Shown: piece by piece, positions 1-33,172 of the stretch
Position numbering within the stretch: the stretch's first letter is position 1
Layout of the letters: each line of letters begins with the position of its first letter
Assembly: GCA_023333565.1 (NCBI GenBank)
Contig: JAJKFH010002807.1
Location: 62,001 to 126,000 of the forward strand
Direction of reading: 5' to 3'
DNA: 64,000 nucleotides
DNA from: Puffinus mauretanicus
Taxonomy: Eukaryota; Chordata; Aves; Procellariiformes; Procellariidae
The notes under the pieces: generated by a model
The model's database searches: none
Told to the model about the DNA's origin: nothing
Seen by the model: the letters and a program-made list of their open reading frames with translations, nothing else
Translations under genes and position numbers: made by a program

Positions 1-2239
1 TGGAAAACTGCATTTGCATTGATGTAATTATTTGATTCACTGTATATATGCCATACACATGTTTTGTTCGGCCAACTCTAATTCTGAGTCCCTGCAATCT
101 CACATTGCCTTTCAGCTCAGGGAGATGAGGCAGAGAGTAGAAGCACCCGTGAAACCACTGGGCTCCAGTGGAAGCTCCATACCAGCGCCATACCAGACTC
201 CACAAAAGCACAGGGTAGTTTGGTTTCCAAGCTACACTTTAAGAGCATACTACGCTCTCACCCGTTTCTGGAGAAAAATGCTAATGGAGAAAGAGGTGGT
301 GCAATCACATCCTTGTTTCTTTCCATCCCCTTCAAATGAGCTTATGCCAGTAACTTCACCATCCTCACTCTTTATCTTGATCTATACTCAGTGAAAACCA
401 CTGAGAGGTAAAACATGTTGCAACAGCATAGAACATAATTGCATTATAGATATTGCTGTCAAAATCCAACCCCCACTCAGACACAGGATCATAGCAGCCC
501 TTTTCAATTCTATGGGATCCTGATTTTCACCATCATTTTTTGTAGGTATTGGAATCTGCAAGTATTTGTAAGCTTTTCTGTATACCTGCAATTTCCAAGT
601 GCAAAACTGAATCTCAGGGAAAGACAGGAAAAGAAGATGCTTGTTTTTTTCACTGTTATGCTTTAGAACCCAGTAGGTTTTACTTTTTTTTTTCTCCTGT
701 CTTGCAACCCACTGTCCACAACTCTGAGCACTAGTTTTTCCAGAATTCTTGCTACAACTTATACAACAGCTCTGAAACACACCTCATGACCTGCCCTGGT
801 AGAACTATGAGTTTATACTATTTTATCAAAGTGGTCTGAATTGTAATTAAAAATCCTCAGTTCTAAATTTGACAAAATATTTTAAGTGGCAAATTAACAG
901 CAGAAGATTTTTCTGTAAAATTTCACACAATTGAAAAACTTGATCATGTTAAACAGTTGAAAGACTGTGAAGTAAACTGCTTCAGAAGTTAGGAAATACC
1001 TAATTGCATCCAAATCGGGCAGAGTTCATATTAAGAAAGTGTATATAGTAGCAAATATGTACTTCCCTAAGTTGGGGATTCTTCCTGCTGCACTTTCTGT
1101 GCTATTTTGTTGATAAGATGAACAAGTCTGTGTATGTGTTACACATTCTATGTTCATGAGAAGCTCTTTAGCCTTACCTGAGCTGAGGCTTCAAGGGAAT
1201 AGGGATGGGAATTGGGTTTGGTGTATCTGGAGGAAACAAAACTGGAAAAGGCTAAGGAGCATTAGTGGGTTATAATGGCATTCCAGACCAGTCAAAGGTG
1301 GAAGGGATTAAATCTTCCTTCTTAATTTTTGAGTACATGCAGTGTGCTCTGACATAGCCTGCCTGTCTGTCGCTGATCATTTTTACCAAAGACTGATCAG
1401 GGATCAGAGGACGAGGTACTGCTGGAGCTGCTTGTGACTGTGACAGCTTTCCTAAAAAAATGAGTTTCTGCAACATCTTGGGACTTTTATGTTGTCAACA
1501 TCTTACCCCAGGTACATCAAGAGCAGGTATGTCTACATCTTAGGCTGCTGTGTAATTTGGAGGTACACATTTATATACTGGAATTAGACTAGACTCAGCA
1601 GTGCAGCACGTGACCCAAGTTAGTTTACTCTGTTTCTCAGAGCAACAGGTCCCAGCAGAATAAATTAAACAGTATAGAGCTCCACTGCGTAAGTACCTAA
1701 ACTAGCTTGGGATCTCTACACTGTCTGCATACCCAACTCAGGATGCATCCAAGGAAGCCATTCACTTTGGGATCCAGCCTTGAGCCCCCAACTTCCCCGG
1801 GTGGGACACAGTTTGGGGCACTGTTGCACCTGAGTGTTGCTGTGATGCACACCACCCCTCCCGCAGAGCAACATTTGATATAGCAAGTATGTCAGATGCT
1901 ATTTTAGCCAGAAGCAGAAACATGTGACTCCAAAATGAAAAGCATGAGTCTTTATAGCCTGGGATGAAGAAATCAAGCTGAAAACAGTCCGATTCCCACT
2001 TCATGTATACTGGGACAAAAAATACCACTAAAAAAAAGGAGTAGATATTACTTGCATGTAAAACGCCTCAACTGTCACCTAGAAAAACCCACTGCAAAGT
2101 AAATTTCCCTTTCTCTGTTTAAGCTACAGCAGGCAACCAACAACAGGAAGGTTTGAAGGCTCAGACACTTCGGATGTTGGGTGTCAGTGTAACCGCTAGC
2201 CCTCCTCCACACCAGCACCCAGGAAGGGGCTCGATACCG
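1..2239. other. Intergenic sequence upstream of MIER3
   Basis: I see no supported gene or recognisable mobile element here. Open frames are short, lack splice context and resemble no protein I know. The composition is ordinary AT-rich avian sequence until it turns sharply GC-rich near 2240. From human synteny the next gene outward should be GPBP1, head-to-head with MIER3, but none of its coding exons is recognisable in this stretch. Confidence 0.6.
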
Positions 2240-2793
2240 AATGAAGCGCAGGTCACGCAGCCGGGTTCCGTTCCCGCTCGGCAGCCCCGGCCCCGGGACA
2301 GGACGGCAAGCCGTGGCAGTGACAGACACGCTGACCCAGGCGGGAGGTTACCCGGACTCCAGTCGGCCGCGGGGCCCGGCAGGCAGCACGACTAAGGCGC
2401 CGCTGGCTGCCGCTCGCCTCGCCCCGGGGCGGGCTGCCTCTGCCGGCCCAGGCTTTCCCGGGCGGGGCGGGTGGAGGGCGGTGGCCGGCGCCGCGCCCCT
2501 CCGGCCTGGGCAGGGCGGCGGGCGCCCTCTCCGGGCGGGGCAGGGCCGGGGCGCGGCGGGCCGGGGCGGGCAGAGCGCCCTCGTCGGCCGGGGCGGGAGG
2601 CCGCGGCGCCGCCGGAGGTGGGGTCCCGCGGCTGCCCCTGCCCCGGCGCCGCCTCCTCCGCCCCAGCCCGGTCCCGCCGGCCCCTCTGCTCCCTCCCCGG
2701 CCGGCTCCGGCTGGGGCTCGGCGGCTGCCATTGGCTTAGCGGCCCCATCCGGGCACTCGGCGCAGCGCTATTCCTCAGCCCGATCGTCCCAAT

Positions 2794-22549
<19,756 letters not shown>

Positions 22550-24623
22550 CTGTGGAAAACTAAACAAACAGTGGGTACTTTATGCAGTAGTAGTAAACTT
22601 GATGGGAGCTATCAGGTTTGCTTAGTCTTTCACTGGAAGTTTGAACTTTATGACATCAGTGATGTCTTTGTATGTATAGAACTATATCTTGATTTATCAA
22701 GAGTAATTTCTTTTTTCAGTCCATAAATGTGGAAATGTCATAGGATGTTTGGCAGAGTTTGGGACTAAGAGAACTCTGTGGTGCAGCTTTAAGCTCTGCT
22801 TCAATTTTTTTTAAAGCCTGTAGACGGAGGCCACCATTTCAAAACCAGCACAGAAGTTCTGAACAGATTGGAGTGGCTTTTTAGTCTAAGTTACTTTTGC
22901 TGTAACGGATGCAGTGGAATAACAATGTTTACAGGTACCGATCCTGATCCCTGCTCAATGTAGCAATTTTTTTTTTCCTTATAAAGGCAGGGATGGGTTT
23001 CTTTAATTTAAACTGCACAAACATACAAGGATGTTTTTTAAATGGAACCTCTCTCATGTGATACTAAACTAGAGCACTTCAGTTTACAAAACAGCAAGTT
23101 CATCTTGGTGGAAGCTAGCACAAGGGACTTAACATGAGTAAAGTGTGAAGACCTACACTTCAGTGCTGTTGCAAAATTATAGGCCATGGCTACCTTACAC
23201 AGAAGTAATTATGCTGCCATAGGTGTCTGTGTACTTTAAACTTACTTACTGGCTGAAACAGGTGCATTTTAGACTATATTGTATTCGGATGGGTTTTGTC
23301 CACGACTTTGAAGAGTAATGTAATCATGTACCTTAACTTTCCTAAGGCAGCTGACGTCGTATAAAGCTACAGGCTGCACAGCTTAGGATTTACCACTAAA
23401 CAAACAGTGTACATTTGGAAGACATCTTAAATTGTTTGGAGCACTGCAGTTCAAAGTGTTACAGTTTTGAGGGACTATCTAGTTTATACAGGAATAGTGG
23501 AACCTTGAAGTATGTATTTGAAAGTTTTTCTTTGTGTGGATTGATTTATTTGTTTTGGCAAGTCATTGCTCAAAAATGGCACTTCACTACCTTGGTCAAA
23601 TAGGAAAGGATGAGTAAAAATGTTTCCCATAAAAGCATCTATTTAACTTCAGTAATTTTTTTATTTTGAACATTGAGTGCAATTTAGCCATCTAGGAAGT
23701 TTGTCTTGCAAACGTTTGTTCTAATTCTTGCAGAGTCAAACCAAACATAGTATTGGCTTGTAACATGCTGTTGTAGCGTAGAACTTGCGGTGTTTTTTAA
23801 TGAGAATCTGAACCTTACTTCAGTAGGACTACCCCTTTCCCTCCATACTTTTTCTTTGCACTGTTTGTATCACAAATTTAATTGCCACTAATTTGTTTTC
23901 ATTATTCAAGTGATTTAAGTTTGCGTTTTTGATATTTGCTTCAAGGTTATGCTGAGTAATTAGAATGTAGTGACTTTAATATTTGAAAGGGAAGAGGGTA
24001 TTTATTATGCATACTGTGAACTGCATTGACATCCTGAGTTTCGGATGCGGCGTATGGAGTTTTCTTTACAGCATTGTAATGAAGATTGCCTTGAAGTGTT
24101 TACGCAATAGCACATTTACCATATTAAAAACAAATTAGTTTAGCACAGTGGACAAAAGTAGAGATAATTTTGTAATCGGTTCTTAACTTACACATCTGAA
24201 ATATGTAACTTCAGTAAGTACACAGTAAATAACGGGTAGCCTTGGCCCTGTGTTGTACTCTGACATTTTTAGCCAAGTTGTCAGCTTCTTGTTGCTGTGT
24301 TTTGTGCTGAACTTTGTACCTTGTTTCTTTTGTTTATGAATCAACACATTTTATGTAATTTTGTAAAATACTGGCCATAATCCTCCATTGTTATACATTC
24401 AAGTTTATCTATGGGTTTACAGTGAGTGGCTGGTCTGTATAAAAATCATTATACAAAGATGACTGAATGCTTATACCAGTTGCACTTAAATGAACATGCC
24501 CATTCTCATTAGCTGATGCAGTAATATATTCAGTTTATCTATGCATTGCTGGGCTCTTAATGTAGACAGAGACTTGTCTAAGATTTGGGTTGTCAGCAAG
24601 TTGAATGGACACTTTAGTTATTT

Positions 24624-24629
24624 AATAAA
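24624..24629 (+). terminator. MIER3: Proximal MIER3 polyadenylation signal
   Basis: AATAAA in ATTTAATAAAGAC, about 2.1 kb after the stop codon. Candidate alternative 3' end. Confidence 0.5.
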
Positions 24630-25980
24630 GACTTTTGACCAAAATTCAGAAATTGATATGAGAGAAAAATGAATTCCGGCTAGTCTGATAGATTTTTAAA
24701 TGCTGATCTTATTTAGCCTGTTGGCTAACTAGCTGGTATCGTTTACTTTTAATTCCTTGTTAAAATGAGGCAATAATTTGCAAGATTTTGTAAATATGTA
24801 AATTCTTCATATCTTTTTAGATATCTATTTCAATATTTTCTGACTACTTCTGTGTATAGTAACATTTTTGTGCATGCTTGATGTGACATTCATAAATTTG
24901 TACCACTATGACTTTACCCATGTAAAATAGCTATTTATTGAACTTTTCTTTTAAAAGCTGGACTTACTTATTTTTCTCTCAGTTTAAACATTTAAATGGA
25001 GAACTTGTTACTGTTTATTAAAAGAATTGCGTTTTGAAAGTCAGCATGAAGATAACTGAATTGCAACCATATGAAGAAATTACTTGCCTTGGTTCTTAGA
25101 TGGTGAAGCACAATTCTTATAACAAACTGTGATGAATTCTTTGTCCTTTGCCACACTTTTTCTTCATACAAACAAACCAAAAAATCCATAATGGGCACCT
25201 GCAGTGTTGGTAAATGTATGTACAGGGAATCTGAAGAGGGTAGCTGATTCATTTAGAAGTGTAACTGGTGCTGTGATTATAGCAATACTTTTACTTTGGT
25301 TAGTCATACGTCATCTTCTCATGCTAGGTTTTTAAATGTTTAATTTTCCTCTTGTCATGGTCAAACTGCTGAATTTACTTGAAGGATGTACAATACTGTT
25401 TGAAGAATACTAAATTGTGTACAATTAGGTCAATGAATTGTGCAATTGTTTCCTGTTTTTAATTTTTAAAACTAAGGGTCAAAAATATAGGAAAACTTCA
25501 GATCAAGTAGAACATAGTGATACTACTTAATTTAACCAAAGTCTCTAGCGAATATTTCAACTTTGAATGTAAACTAATGAATAAACTGACCAACAGGGAC
25601 ACTATTTGCCCAGCATTAGAAGCACATTGTCTACAGACAGGGAAACTAAATACAGTAATTTATAAAATAATGACAAGGTTACTATTTTTTTTTACTTCTA
25701 TTTTTCATTGAAAGAAGAAGGAAGATACTATCAATTGTAAAATACAGTAGGAATGGTTATAGTCCTCCTCATAAAACACAGATTCCAGTTATTCTCAGTT
25801 CAGAGTAAGTACCCTGTGCGTAACAACAGATCTAGTGACAATCGGAACATGTTTTAGTATCAGATGTTCAAGAGGAAGTCGCTATTGTTGCATTGGTTTT
25901 AATATTTGTACATAAACACTGATTTTTTTGAGCATTATTTTGTATTTGTTGTACTTTAATACCTGGTGTACAGTTCCAGA

Positions 25981-25986
25981 AATAAA
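25981..25986 (+). terminator. MIER3: Distal MIER3 polyadenylation signal
   Basis: AATAAA in CCAGAAATAAATGTCTGG, followed within 30 bases by U/GU-rich sequence. It is the last good signal before unrelated intergenic sequence. Confidence 0.6.
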
Positions 25987-26005
25987 TGTCTGGAAACCTT
26001 TACTT

Positions 26006-29000
26006 GTAAAGCTTTTCATGCATCTGCACTGTTTGCTACTTCATTTTCAGAAATGCTTAGCAGTAACTCTGAACACGTTTTAAGAACTCCGGGTACCGCT
26101 GACGTGCACGCTACCACACTACCTAATGTTACATAGAGGAGAGTGAAAAATGCAGCATGCAGCAATGCAGGTAAAAGAGTAAGTAATGATTTCCCTCAAA
26201 CATTAAAACATTATGGCTTAAGTACAGCAAAATCTTAGATGGGATTTAAACTTGGCTTCAGAGTCACACATCACAACAGTACAACCCAGTATTCAAACTA
26301 CACGGTAAGCTGGGGCGGAGACATTCCTGTTCTCCGGTGTAAGAAAACTGGCCCAAATCCTTAAATCCCTCTCACAGGTGTGAATACAAAAATTTCACTT
26401 GGCTTAGGCCTTATTGCTGAAGTTAAACTATTTTAAAACCTTTTTGTCTTGATTTTCTTTTCCTTCACGAATCTCGGACCTTGAAAAGCACTGTATTACT
26501 TCTAAGATCTTACATGCCAATTCTGTCAAAGGCCAGAATTAGTGCTGTGCTTTCCTAGGCCCAGTGTGCTTGTTCTTGCAATGGCTGGCACGATAAAGCT
26601 TTGGGTAGACAAATGATTGCTTATTCTTTAATTAGATAGGAATGGAAGCTGATAAAATTCTGAATGGCAAAAGTTGTAATTTGCCAAGTAATGTAATAAG
26701 CTTGTTTTCCCTGATGAAGAGATGCAAGATAAGTGTCTTTGTAATGATGGTTGATAAAAGGTGTAAAACAAAATACCTATCCAAAACTCTTGGGTGACAA
26801 GCTGCACCTCCCTGTTTCTTGTAGTTTAGCATAAAGATCAATGTTGTTAGAACAAATCATAATGACCGACCCCATCTAGTCCTTTCGTGTTTTGATGCAA
26901 CTAGTTGTTAGTCTTGCAATGCTGGAGTCTTGAAAATAGTTTTAATTAATATAATGTAAACCTCTTCCCCCAGCTCAGTAGTTACTTTAACTACTTACGT
27001 TTCCATTAAAGTAATCTTGGGACACATCCAGTTCCGCCACTAAAAAGAGAAGCAGCACCTGTAGTCCTTATGGTGCTTGCTGTTTGGTGCCCAAGTCCTT
27101 GTTTTGTCCACAAAATGCAAGGCAGCAAAGACTAGAAGCACAAACCCCAGCGATCAGTTCATAAGGAAAAGTAATTTTGAGCTCCCAGCAAATCTTGGTC
27201 CTCCGGTACGGGAGGAGGCCTGGATGCCTCAGCAGAAACACGCTCTCCTGCTGCCTTCATGCTGTGCGGAAGTCGTGGGCCTTCTCCTGCCCAGCAGCGT
27301 GGCTGCTTATCCCCACCTGCTCCTTTACTTAGTGCTGGCACACGCCTGCCTGCTGTGCAAGCAGATTTGACGCAGTTCACCACCTTGGCAGAACATACCT
27401 GGTTTTCTGTGTCGCCAGGTGAGCTCCAGAACTAGCGCGGGGAAGGAGCGCGCAGCCAGGGAGCAGAGCAGCCCAGCAGACGAGGAGCTGTCAGGTAAGT
27501 ACAGCATCACCTTTATATGCAAAATAGAAGTGTCTTAAAGCATGGCTTCGTAAGATCCAGTGAGACAAATTGGCAACTCGCAGCCACCACCTATAGGCTT
27601 CCTGCTGGCGCTCTCGCTCTGTTTCAGCTCAATGCAGTAGCAGAAAACACAGTAAGCGGGAAAGCCCGGGGCTCGTGGTGGCGGTGTTACCGTGTTCAGC
27701 AAGTCAGACCCGCTCACGGCAGGGTCTGACGAGCAGTGGCCAGGAAGAAATGGTGGCTTTGAGAGCAAGGGAGGAGGGACAGGTCAGCAGCAGCATTTAT
27801 GCACACTCACACCTTTCCCCCTCTCCTCCTACCAGCGTGCCATGGGAGTTGCCTGGGGAACTGTAGCCCCTACACCAGTCCCACTTAGATATATGTATAC
27901 TTGTATAGAAATACACCTGTATATATGGCTGAATATATACACACACACATATATATGAATATATATGCACACATACATACCCTTCGGTAGTTTAACAGAT
28001 TATACTTTTTTCAGTGCCTGACAAACTCATTCTCAGTCCTTCCAAATCGGAAGCGCCACAGCAGGGAGATGTGGTTTCTCTTGATCACACTCTCCATGGC
28101 CACGCACGCTGTGGTGACGGATAAAAAGCTCCAAGAACAAAGCCCTGAGGGAAGGGTGGCCTCTCAGCTGCCACCAATCGCCCCCCAGCCCAGCCCTTCA
28201 GGGTGGACTCCCATGTGGACGGGCGTTTCAAACACAAGTGTGCCAGCCAGAAAGCTGACACAGGCTATTTCATGTCCACCTGCTCTAAATCATACTGGTG
28301 ATACTTCGGAATCTTGATTACCGAGTACCTCAGTACTGAGTACTTCAGCAGCTTGATTAAGAAGTGCTTTTTTAAAGTGAGTTTCCGATTCTTGTGCTGA
28401 CCCCTTGCCGCTCCTCCCCCAGCAGACACGTCCCTCTCCTGCTGTGGGCCATCTCTCTCTTCTTTCTGGGAGTCTGCAGCACCCCTGCAAAGTTTGTTAG
28501 CTCATCTCTTGATCTTTCAAGCACATCTGTTCTCCTGCCATGCCAAATCAACAGGGATTCCAGTTAACAACTTAACCTCCTGGAGAATTACAGTTGACTG
28601 TTACCACCAGCTTTTGCCTTTTGAGCTAAGAAGTCAAAAGTCAAAGCCTTGCAGACCAATTTTCTTCAGAGGAGCCTGGTGAGATCAGCTGGGTGACTCT
28701 TGATGCAATCTCATTTATTCCAAAATCTGATTTCACCATCTCAACAGCAGCAGCTGGCCCTCAGCATTTCCAGATCAATACTGTAGTGTCAAGGGCTCCA
28801 TCCTCCTGCTCCTGCTGAGGAGGCACATGGAATCAGCCCAACCTGCTACACTTCTCAGTCCTTCAACCCCCCACAAGTCAGCAAGCTGCACTCTGGTGCC
28901 AGCAATCAGGGGACTCCCCTTCTGGCAGCACCAGGACCACCAGGACATTTACCACAGGGATAAGGAGTTCAGACAAATCCTGGAAAGATAAGCCTAAAAC

Positions 29001-29063
29001 TCTCCATGCGGTGACGAACCTTCCCATTTTCCCCATGCACTCCTGTTTTTGCTCTTATGTTGG
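26006..29063. other. Intergenic sequence between MIER3 and SETD9, left part
   Basis: No supported gene. The sequence is more GC-rich from about 27170 to 29060. Short overlapping open frames on both strands there look like composition artefacts. I recognise no repeat family apart from a low-complexity TA/CA stretch at 27887-27985. Confidence 0.6.
27887..27985 (+). repeat. TA/CA-rich low-complexity stretch
   Basis: Irregular alternation of TATA, ACACAC and ATATATG units over about 100 bases, a degenerate microsatellite. Confidence 0.85.
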
Positions 29064-29650
29064 TGTGGTGGGTTGACCTTGGCTGGCAGCCAGATGCCCA
29101 TGGGGGCGGGGAGAAATTAAGATGAAAAAGAACTCATGAATCAAGATAAAGGCAGTTTAATAAAGGAAAAGCAAAGGCTGTGCAGAAGCAAAGGAAAACA
29201 AAAATACTTACTCCCCACTTTCCATCAGCAGGCGATGCCCAGCCACTGCCTAGGAAGCAGGGCCTCAGTACGCGTAGCAGCTGGTCCAGAAGGCAAACAC
29301 CTTAATAATGAATGCCCCTCCCCTCCTCCTTTCTCTTAGCTTTTATTGTTGAGTGTGACGTCATATGGTATGGAGTATCTCTTTGGTCAGCTTGGGACAG
29401 CTGTCCTGGCTGCGTCCCCTCCCCACGTCTTTCCCACTTCCAGCCTGCCAGCCTTTGGGGCCAGGGGGCTGGAGAGCCAGCCTCCATGCTGTGCGAGCAC
29501 GGCTCAGCAGCAGCCAAAGCACGGGCGTGCTACCAGCAGCCTGCTGGCCGCCCATACAGGGCGCGGCACCGCCAGGGCGGCTGCGGGGACAGTTAGCTCC
29601 ACCCCAGCAGGGCCTGAGGCAGCTGGTGACCAAGGATCCCAGCCAGCACA
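29064..29650 (-). mobile_element. Solo LTR of an avian endogenous retrovirus
   Basis: The plus strand runs from TGTGGTGGGTTGACC to ATCCCAGCCAGCACA, both ends typical of a very common avian retroviral LTR. Sense reading is on the minus strand. There it shows a perfect CRE palindrome TGACGTCA (29356-29363), a degraded TATA-like AATAAAAGC just downstream, and ATTAAA (29156-29161) as a possible polyadenylation signal. No internal viral coding sequence adjoins either end, so it is best called a solo LTR. The family name is recalled only as ERVL-like. No clear target-site duplication is seen. Confidence 0.75.
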
Positions 29651-29864
29651 TCACAGCTGGCAACAGACTGAAACATACAAATTCTCCTGAAATAGTACAG
29701 TATTTTAACATGTGCGGACTATGGGTCCGCATCTGGGAGAAGGACTTTGCGGATCTGGCCTGTCAGTAATTGAAATTACCTTAATTTTTAGTTTGATCTC
29801 CCTTTCCTTCAACTACCATTAAGAGTACAAGCATATAGAGGCACAGTTAGCCAAGTTAGCAAGG

Positions 29865-30801
29865 CTGGGGCCGGTCCTGTTCAATATCTTTATCGATGAT
29901 CTGGATGAGGGGATCGAGTGCTCCCTCAGTAAGTTTGCAGATGACACCAAGCTGGGCGGGAGTGTTGATCTGCTGGAGGGTAGGAAGGCTCTGCAGAGGG
30001 ACCTGGACAGGCTGGATCGATGGGCTGAGGCCAACTGTATGAGGTTCAACAAGGCCAAGTGCCGGGTCCTGCACTTCGGCCACAACAACCCCAGGCAACG
30101 CTACAGGCTTGGGGAAGAGTGGTGGAAAGCTGCCCAGAGGAAAAGGACCTGGGGGTGCTGGTTGACAGCCGGGCTGAACATGAGCCGGGCAGTGTGCCCA
30201 GGTGGCCAAGAAGGCCAACGGGCATCCTGGCCTGTATCAGAAATAGCTGGGCTAGCAGGAGTAGAGGTGGATTGCCCTGTATCAAAATTGGTGAGGCCAC
30301 ACCTCGAATACTGTGTTCAGTTTTGGGCCCCTCACTACAAGAAGGACATGGAGGTGCTGGAGCGTGTCCAGAGAAGGGCAACGAAGCTGGTGAAGGGCCT
30401 GGAGCACAAGTCCTGTGAGGAGGGAACTGGGGTTGTTTAGTCTGGAGGAGGCTGAGGGGAGACCTCATCACGCTCTACAACAACCTGGAAGGAGGTTGTA
30501 GCGAGGTGGGTGTTGGTCTCTTCTCCCAAGTAACTGGCGATAGGACAAGAGGAAATGGCCTCAAGTTGCACCAGGGGAGGTTTAGACTGGACATTAGGAG
30601 AAATTTCTTTACTGAAAGAGTGGTCAGGCCTTGGACCAGGCTGCCCAGGGAAGTGGTTGAGTCACCATCCCTGGAGGTATTTAAAAGATGTGTAGGTGTG
30701 GTGCTTAGGGACATGGTGTAATGGGCATGGTGGTGTTGGATTGACGGTTGGACTCGATGATCTTAGAGGTCTTTTCCAACCTTAATGATTCTATCATTCT
30801 A
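29865..30801 (+). mobile_element. CR1 LINE, 5'-truncated copy (intergenic)
   Basis: It begins within the reverse-transcriptase domain at CTGGGGCCGGTCCTGTTC and runs to the CR1 3' end TTCCAACCTTAATGATTCTA. Translated pieces match the copy at 58160: RT motif FADDTKLGG (29934-29960), [18 protein letters not shown] and [20 protein letters not shown]. The reading frame is broken by small insertions and deletions, for example near 30120 and 30180-30290. The catalytic FADD motif is intact but most of the protein is missing. Confidence 0.93.
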
Positions 30802-32884
30802 AGTATGTCCCTATTTTTAGGGAATTCCAATGAAAATCACCCAGGCAAATCATCTTTCAAGAGAGAGATTGTACTTACTGCAATGAATGATTTATTATTA
30901 TTAACAAACCATGAATAGATTGCATAGAGAGTTTTACTGGGTTACTATCAAATTGCACATTACATCTGAAGTAACATCAGAATGCATCCTCCTCTCAGGC
31001 ACTGGCGGTGTCAGCTCGGTGGTAATGAATGGGCACCCAGGGCATTAGAATGACTTTCACCTTTAACGAAGAGATGGGAATGTAAAGATGATATACCTGA
31101 AGCCCTTTCATAGGCTGTAGCACTTTACTGGACCATTATTTCTACTCTTCCATTTTCCTTTCTCCTGCTCAGTCCCCATGTTGTGCTGCTTCTCACTCAG
31201 AAGTACCACCTGACTGCACCTCCTCCACCTCCTGCCACTTTTTGGCTTTCTATAGCCACCAGAAGACAGAAATCAATTGCTGCTGCCAGTTGCAGGCCAG
31301 GTCTTGCTTTCCCTCATGTATGAGCAGTCCCTAAAGTAGGCTGTCAGGTCTCAGTATTTCGGCAAGGAGAAGCCAGTCCCACATACCCTGCACTTCAGCG
31401 CTGCGATCCCCCACTCAACATTCACACCCAGGAGGCAGCAAGTGCAGGAAAGCAAACCTTTCTCAGTAAGAGTTGTAAACCTAAGCTCCACAGCCGTCAA
31501 ACAGGAGTATACTTTCAAATCTGGCCATTTAAAAAGTATTAACAAGTGTATAATGAGACAGCTGAAGTAGTCTATGCCCCCACATGACAGCATCTCAGCC
31601 TGGAGAACAGGAACAGCAGCTGCTTCTTCTGGCATGCTGAGACTAGTGTTCCCTACCTACCCATAAACCCTGGCCCGCTGAGCTAAGCAACACTGCAGGC
31701 GCCCTGACACCCAGCCTCCTCTTCAGAGATCAAGAGATGCCCAGTAACCTCCTCCCAGAGACAGCTGGGGAGAAGGCCCAGCTCAGGAGAGAAGGGATCC
31801 TCAGAGTGATGGAGGACGAGGGTCTTCTTAGTAGACTGCTAAATCTAGATCACTGCCTGCTTTCATCTGTTACGATGCAGTGAGGACACAAGGACTGTCC
31901 CTAGAAGTTGTCCCCAGCACCTTCATAAAACTTGTACAACCCATGCTGAGCTCTGCTATTTAAATCTTCCTGAAAAAGCCAGCCCTCTCTGGCAGATAAA
32001 TATGAAAGACAAGGTTCAGGCTTGGAAGGAGACCAAGCAACACAGACACCGAAAAGCTTTGCATTCTGAAAAGGAGACTAGGTGCTTCTGCAGCTAAGCA
32101 GGGCACCCTGGCTGCCCCAACCGTTACCAGATTTGTTAGAGCACACCATCTCCGTTCTCATGAGCTTATCCCAACCACAAATTCATTGGGAGGCTTGCTT
32201 GGACTTTTGCAGTTAATACTCACATGGTTTTTCTTTCCCAAGCTGTTTAGCGAGACCGAAAGACTGACAAGCTGTCTCTTGTTTACTTTCTGAAGGCAGT
32301 TTGCAGACAGCAGCAAGAATTAATGTGGGAATGGCTGGCTCTGTTTATGCCAGCAACTCACAAAAAAAAAAAAAAGGTCAACAAAATGTTTGGCATTATT
32401 TCCTCCAGCTACACTGCAACATGAGGTTCTCTCTCTTTGAGAATAAAAGCTATGAAAGTTGCCACATGTCAGGAAACTTTCACTGAACCGCTGAAATTAG
32501 GACTGGACAGGGCTTCAAGATACATACTGTCTTTCCTCCTACCCCAAGACAGGCTCAAGCTGGCCTCTTGACGACAGCACATCAGGCAGGCACATCTGAA
32601 GCGCCTATTAGCACTGTTCCAAAACTGGCTTCATACAGGATTTGGACAACTGGCTACACTGAAATACCTTCTACAAGGAAGCAGATACCAAAGGGACCAA
32701 CTCCAATAAAAACAGAACAAGAACTAGTAATTACCGTGAACTATGAGGATTATCTGAGGAATAGTTCATGAGAGGGAAGTGCTTTTTACAAATTGTGTCC
32801 ATTGTAAGCACGAGAAGTGAAATGGCAAAATACTAAAATGAGCCACAGTTACAGACAACTGTGGAAACTAGAAGATTAAATGAC
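30802..32884. other. Intergenic sequence downstream of SETD9
   Basis: No supported gene or recognised repeat apart from short homopolymer runs. It separates the CR1 copy from the convergent 3' end of SETD9. Confidence 0.6.
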
Positions 32885-33172
32885 ATGTCCAGAATTCAGG
32901 TTTTTATTTTATGAGCTATTTTAGGGACAGCTGAACACCAATAAGCAACAATACCAACAACAGTAGACAGCTGAGAACCTAATGATGTAAATGCTTAAAC
33001 CTTCACCTCTGCACCAAAAATGGAGCATTTTCAGGGAAATACAAGCCTGCAGCTTGCTTTCTGAACGGTAAAGCTACAGCCCTCCATTATGTAAAAATGC
33101 TCACGAAGCTTCAAGTACACACACAGTAAATATTTTAATGACACAGATTTCTTCAGTCTTGAATCTATCAAT
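32885..33172 (-). other. SETD9: SETD9 3' untranslated region
   Basis: A short 3' UTR is inferred between the stop codon and the first good minus-strand AATAAA (32903-32908). A longer form cannot be excluded. Confidence 0.5.
32903..32908 (-). terminator. SETD9: SETD9 polyadenylation signal candidate
   Basis: Minus-strand AATAAA in AAAATAAAAACC, about 265 bases after the stop codon. Confidence 0.5.

Larger units (their letters stand above)
22550..26005 (+). other. MIER3: MIER3 3' untranslated region
   Basis: About 3.4 kb of AU-rich sequence without a gene follows the stop codon. It contains several ATTTA motifs (for example in CTATTTATTGA near 24930) and two exact UGUANAUA Pumilio-type motifs (24789-24796 and 25907-25914). 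Two AATAAA signals offer a proximal and a distal end. The extent is inferred from these signals, not from transcript data. Confidence 0.7.

Noticed and set aside
388..780. Minus-strand 130-codon open frame as a GPBP1 exon
   Set aside because: It has no GPBP1-like sequence, no supporting splice sites and ordinary AT-rich composition.
27077..29769. Cluster of open frames on both strands between MIER3 and SETD9
   Set aside because: Frames overlap on both strands, match no family I recognise and have no consistent splice sites. From 29064 to 29650 they fall in a solo LTR.
30039..30471. Several open frames of 119-141 codons
   Set aside because: All are sense-frame pieces or antisense shadows of the decayed CR1 copy.
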